From CAZXVW01 sp964644025 (GTDB lineage: Bacteria > Acidobacteriota > Terriglobia > Bryobacterales > Bryobacteraceae), in contig CAZXVW010000085.1 of the NCBI GenBank assembly GCA_964644025.1, positions 1-17,167 on the forward strand: a stretch of 17,167 nt of DNA. Reading direction: 5' to 3'. Positions 14,918 to 17,167 of the stretch are shown here, one piece after another (positions within the stretch are counted from its first letter, which is position 1; each line of letters opens with the position of its first letter). Below the pieces are notes generated by a model that searched no databases, was not told the origin of the DNA, and saw only the letters and a list, made by a program, of their open reading frames with translations. The position numbers were made by a program, and so were the translations under genes.

Positions 14918-16021
14918 TCAGCCGAACTCCTTGACGGCCTCGTAAAGGGCGAGGATGTTGCGCGTCGGCGTGTTCGGCTGGAGGTTATGGCAGGGCGCGA
15001 CGACGTAGCCGGTGGCCTGGCGGAAGATTTCGATGTTCTCCTTCACCTCCCGGCGCACGTCCTCCGGCGTGCCGAAGGCCATCGTCTGCTGATTATCGAT
15101 GGCGCCGTGGAAAACCAGGTCGCGGCCGAAGTCCCGCGCCAGTCCGCGCCGGTCCATGCCCCGGCAGCGCCACTGGACCGGGTTCAGCACGTCGATGCCG
15201 ATATCGATCAGATCGGGGATCACCGCGCGAATGGCTCCGTCGTCGTGGTGGAAGACCTTCACGCCGTAGGAATGAACCAGGTCGACGATCCGTCTCATCC
15301 GCGGCTTAAGAAAGCGGCGGAAGGTTGTCAGGCTCATGAGCAAGGAGTTCTGGGTGCCGAGGTCTTCGGCGACGTAGACGAAGTCGATAAGGTCGCCGGC
15401 TTCGTCGAGAATGCGGCGGATCAGCTCCGCGTCATGATCACAGATCCGCTCCAGGGCGGCCTCGACGATGGAAGGATTCTCAGCCAGGTCGATCATCGCC
15501 TGTTCCATGCCGCGCATCCGGCAGTACAGATAGAAGGGCTCGGAGGCGCCGCACTGAATCGGGTAGCCGGGCCACTGGCGGCAGGCAGCGCGGAGGCCGC
15601 TCACGTCCCATTCCTCCGGCGAGGGCCAGCCGAGCCGTTCCACGTCCTGGACCGATTCCGCCCTGGCCAGCGGCGAGCCGGTGGCTTCCTGGTAGACGCC
15701 GATGCTGTCGCCGTAAGCAATGTCCACCGTGTTGACCCCCCAGATGCTGAATACCGACGGGGTGTGCCAGTCGCGCTCGGCCGCCCGCGGATGCCGCGGG
15801 GCGATGCGGATGCACTTGTCGATGCCGAGCCGCTCCCAGAGGCCGCGCTCGCGAGGGTATTCGATGACGGCGCCGGCCGGTTGCGGTGCGGGCTCGGCGG
15901 GTGTGATACCCAGGTCCCGCATCAAGCGGGCGGTCACTTCCGGGGTGGCCCAGTAGTCGCACGGGACGCGGTCAGGCCGCGCGCCGCGGAAGTATGCGTG
16001 CCAGCGCTCGCGGGGGGTCAT
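14918..16021 (-). CDS. Uroporphyrinogen decarboxylase (URO-D) superfamily protein
   Basis: This is a TIM-barrel protein of the URO-D/MtaA-like superfamily. Such proteins include cobalamin-dependent methyltransferases and many uncharacterised members near sugar-catabolism genes. Candidate metal ligands are H258/H259 (VFHHDDGAI) and C344 (APCHNLQPNTP), the His/Cys arrangement of the methyltransferase-like branch. The arginines of true HemE at the N-terminus are not apparent, so haem synthesis is unlikely. The start at 16021 (MTPRERWHAYFRG) is the family-typical N-terminus. The frame is open to 16126, but that extension would run into the upstream gene. No good ribosome-binding site is seen. Length is 367 residues. 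It lies 41 bp after the Cas6-type gene and upstream of the dehydratase. Confidence 0.85.
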   Translation of the reverse strand: MTPRERWHAYFRGARPDRVPCDYWATPEVTARLMRDLGITPAEPAPQPAGAVIEYPRERGLWERLGIDKCIRIAPRHPRAAERDWHTPSVFSIWGVNTVDIAYGDSIGVYQEATGSPLARAESVQDVERLGWPSPEEWDVSGLRAACRQWPGYPIQCGASEPFYLYCRMRGMEQAMIDLAENPSIVEAALERICDHDAELIRRILDEAGDLIDFVYVAEDLGTQNSLLMSLTTFRRFLKPRMRRIVDLVHSYGVKVFHHDDGAIRAVIPDLIDIGIDVLNPVQWRCRGMDRRGLARDFGRDLVFHGAIDNQQTMAFGTPEDVRREVKENIEIFRQATGYVVAPCHNLQPNTPTRNILALYEAVKEFG

Positions 16022-16062
16022 GGTGAAAATGCTACCACGGGTGTCCCGGCTCCCGGCCAGCG

Positions 16063-17001
16063 TTACAGCGGGGTGACCTCGATCATGCCTTTGCCCCAGA
16101 CGGTGTGCCGGCCGACTCCGGTCCACTGGGCCAGTTCAAGGAAGGGAACAAACTCGGTGAGGTCGCCCTCGTATTCCGCCTCTCCGAGAAATCCCCCCAG
16201 CGGATGGACTTGCCCGGTGCGGGTGGAATGCCGCTTGATATCCCGCCAGTGGATTTCGCAGCGCGTCATCCGGACCGCGGCGGCCCGGCGGCCCATCGCC
16301 TGAAAATCGATGTCCAGCGGACCGCCCTGGTACAGCGCGCGCAGCGTGCTGATGCGGTCGCGCGCCCGGCTGAACAGAATCCGGAACTCCGGCCTCTCGG
16401 CCAGCCGTTTGCCCGCCTTGAGTTCGGTGGGGGTCAGAAACCGCACCCGCAGGCTTTCGACCGGTGTCTCGGCCGGATGGAGATCAAAGGTGAGCGGCGG
16501 GTCCGGCTCCGCCGCCTGGTGCGTGCGCCCGTCGTAAAGTGTCTTTGTCTCCCGGCCGGTTTCGTCGAGTTGCCGCACGCCGAGCAGTGCGGCCCGGGCG
16601 CGCCGTGCTCCCAGGCCCTCCTGGGAGAGCCGGGCGAAGGCCTGCGCGAAGTACGGGATGACCGGCTCCCGCATTTCGAACAGGTTCAGGTTGAAGTGGA
16701 AGGCGGCTTCCGGAGGAGCAGTGATGCCGTCCAGGTGCCCGGCGCGGAAGACGAACGGCCGCGGCCAGTCCGATAGGCCGCTGGGACCGGACCCGCTGGC
16801 CGAGGGCTCGAAAATCCGGGCATAGGGACAGGTGGTGCGGCGCTCGCAGGTCTTCGCGTCCGTGCATTCCGGGGTGCAAACGAGTTTTCGGAAGATGCTC
16901 CCCAGCGCCCCCCGCAGGATGTTCCCCGGCTTGCCTGCGGGGAACCGTACCGAGTCGGTTGCGACAAAGTCAAATCGCAACGAGTAGAGCCGGAAGGTCA
17001 A
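16063..17001 (-). CDS. cas6: CRISPR pre-crRNA processing endonuclease, Cas6 family
   Basis: Cas6 is a RAMP-fold ribonuclease that cuts CRISPR transcripts in the repeat. The C-terminal signature is clear: IKRHSTRTGQ (the RYSxRQ-like element) followed by LGGFLGEAEYEGDL, then GVGRHTVWGKGMIEV, the Gly-rich end of the RAMP domain. Near the N-terminus four cysteines (C42, C46, C52, C58 from the chosen start) lie in CTPEC...CERRTTCPYARIFEP, a known feature of this Cas6 subfamily that may bind metal. TTG at 17001 is chosen because GGGGAGGAGGA directly precedes it and the protein then begins with the expected beta strand (TFRLYSLRFDF). GTG at 17055 would add 18 residues but lacks a ribosome-binding site. 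No other cas gene or array lies in the window; partners may lie beyond the right edge. Confidence 0.85.
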   Translation of the reverse strand: MTFRLYSLRFDFVATDSVRFPAGKPGNILRGALGSIFRKLVCTPECTDAKTCERRTTCPYARIFEPSASGSGPSGLSDWPRPFVFRAGHLDGITAPPEAAFHFNLNLFEMREPVIPYFAQAFARLSQEGLGARRARAALLGVRQLDETGRETKTLYDGRTHQAAEPDPPLTFDLHPAETPVESLRVRFLTPTELKAGKRLAERPEFRILFSRARDRISTLRALYQGGPLDIDFQAMGRRAAAVRMTRCEIHWRDIKRHSTRTGQVHPLGGFLGEAEYEGDLTEFVPFLELAQWTGVGRHTVWGKGMIEVTPL

Positions 17002-17055
17002 TCCTCCTCCCCGGGCCTGAACTCGGCCAATCGTCTGACGCCATCCCTGCTGCAC

Positions 17056-17167
17056 ATTTTGCGCGGTTTTGCGGCGGAATGCAAGTTCTCAGGATAAGGG
17101 AGGCCGCCCCGGCGAGGCTCTTTCGGCTTCGGTCGGGGCAGCACCGGACGCGGGTCAGCATCTCCCG
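17056..17167. other. Window-edge region upstream of cas6
   Basis: These 112 bases hold no recognisable gene and no CRISPR repeat unit. GCCCCG (17106-17111) and CGGGGC (17134-17139) can form an outer stem enclosing GAGGC/GCTTC (17114-17118 with 17126-17130), a possible leader hairpin. A frame open from 16970 to 17161 on the minus strand overlaps cas6 and has no family resemblance. Confidence 0.4.

Noticed and set aside
14918..16021. True uroporphyrinogen decarboxylase (HemE)
   Set aside because: The N-terminal arginine signature of HemE is not apparent, while a His/Cys metal site of the methyltransferase-like branch is present, and no haem genes are adjacent.
14987..16303. 438-codon + strand open frame opposite the URO-D-type gene
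   Set aside because: It spans the end of cas6 and most of the URO-D gene antisense and has no recognisable domain.
17056..17167. Possible CRISPR leader or repeat next to cas6
   Set aside because: No 25-40 bp direct repeat occurs; only one short imperfect hairpin is present.

Overview
The window is a GC-rich bacterial segment whose first 9.7 kb is a single co-directional (+) gene block for hopanoid lipid biosynthesis. The gene set, the long TolC-type outer-membrane protein and the URO-D-family/IlvD-Edd neighbours suggest an Acidobacteriota-type Gram-negative organism, perhaps related to Solibacter/Bryobacterales. That placement is inference from gene content only; no rRNA or marker tree is available here.

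Region 1 (59-9728, +): ispH - shc - hpnH - hpnA - hpnG - MDR dehydrogenase 1 - MDR dehydrogenase 2 - hpnC - hpnD. Genes overlap (ATGA junctions at ispH/shc, shc/hpnH and hpnC/hpnD) or lie within about 20 bp, so they read as one operon behind an extended -10 promoter at 44-52. IspH supplies the C5 isoprenoid precursors. HpnD and HpnC start squalene formation, Shc cyclises squalene to hopene, HpnH adds the 5'-deoxyadenosyl group, and HpnG removes adenine to give ribosylhopane. HpnA is an epimerase-like hopanoid-associated protein. Two tandem zinc MDR dehydrogenases sit between the side-chain genes and the squalene genes, and are good candidates for reducing the ribosyl (aldose) group to the bacteriohopanetetrol side chain. 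hpnE, needed to finish squalene synthesis by the HpnCDE route, is not in the window.

Region 2 (9729-10317): about 590 bp without a convincing gene. It contains nested palindromes and separates the hopanoid operon from a convergent gene.

Region 3 (10318-13134): a TolC-family outer-membrane efflux protein (-) and truA, tRNA pseudouridine synthase (+), diverge from a 141-bp intergenic region with a recognisable truA promoter, an inverted repeat and a 13-bp-period leader repeat. truA converges on the next block across a strong hairpin.

Region 4 (13158-17167, all -): in transcription order, a Cas6-family CRISPR RNA endonuclease at the window edge, a URO-D-superfamily protein and an IlvD/Edd sugar-acid dehydratase. 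No CRISPR array and no other cas gene is visible inside the window.
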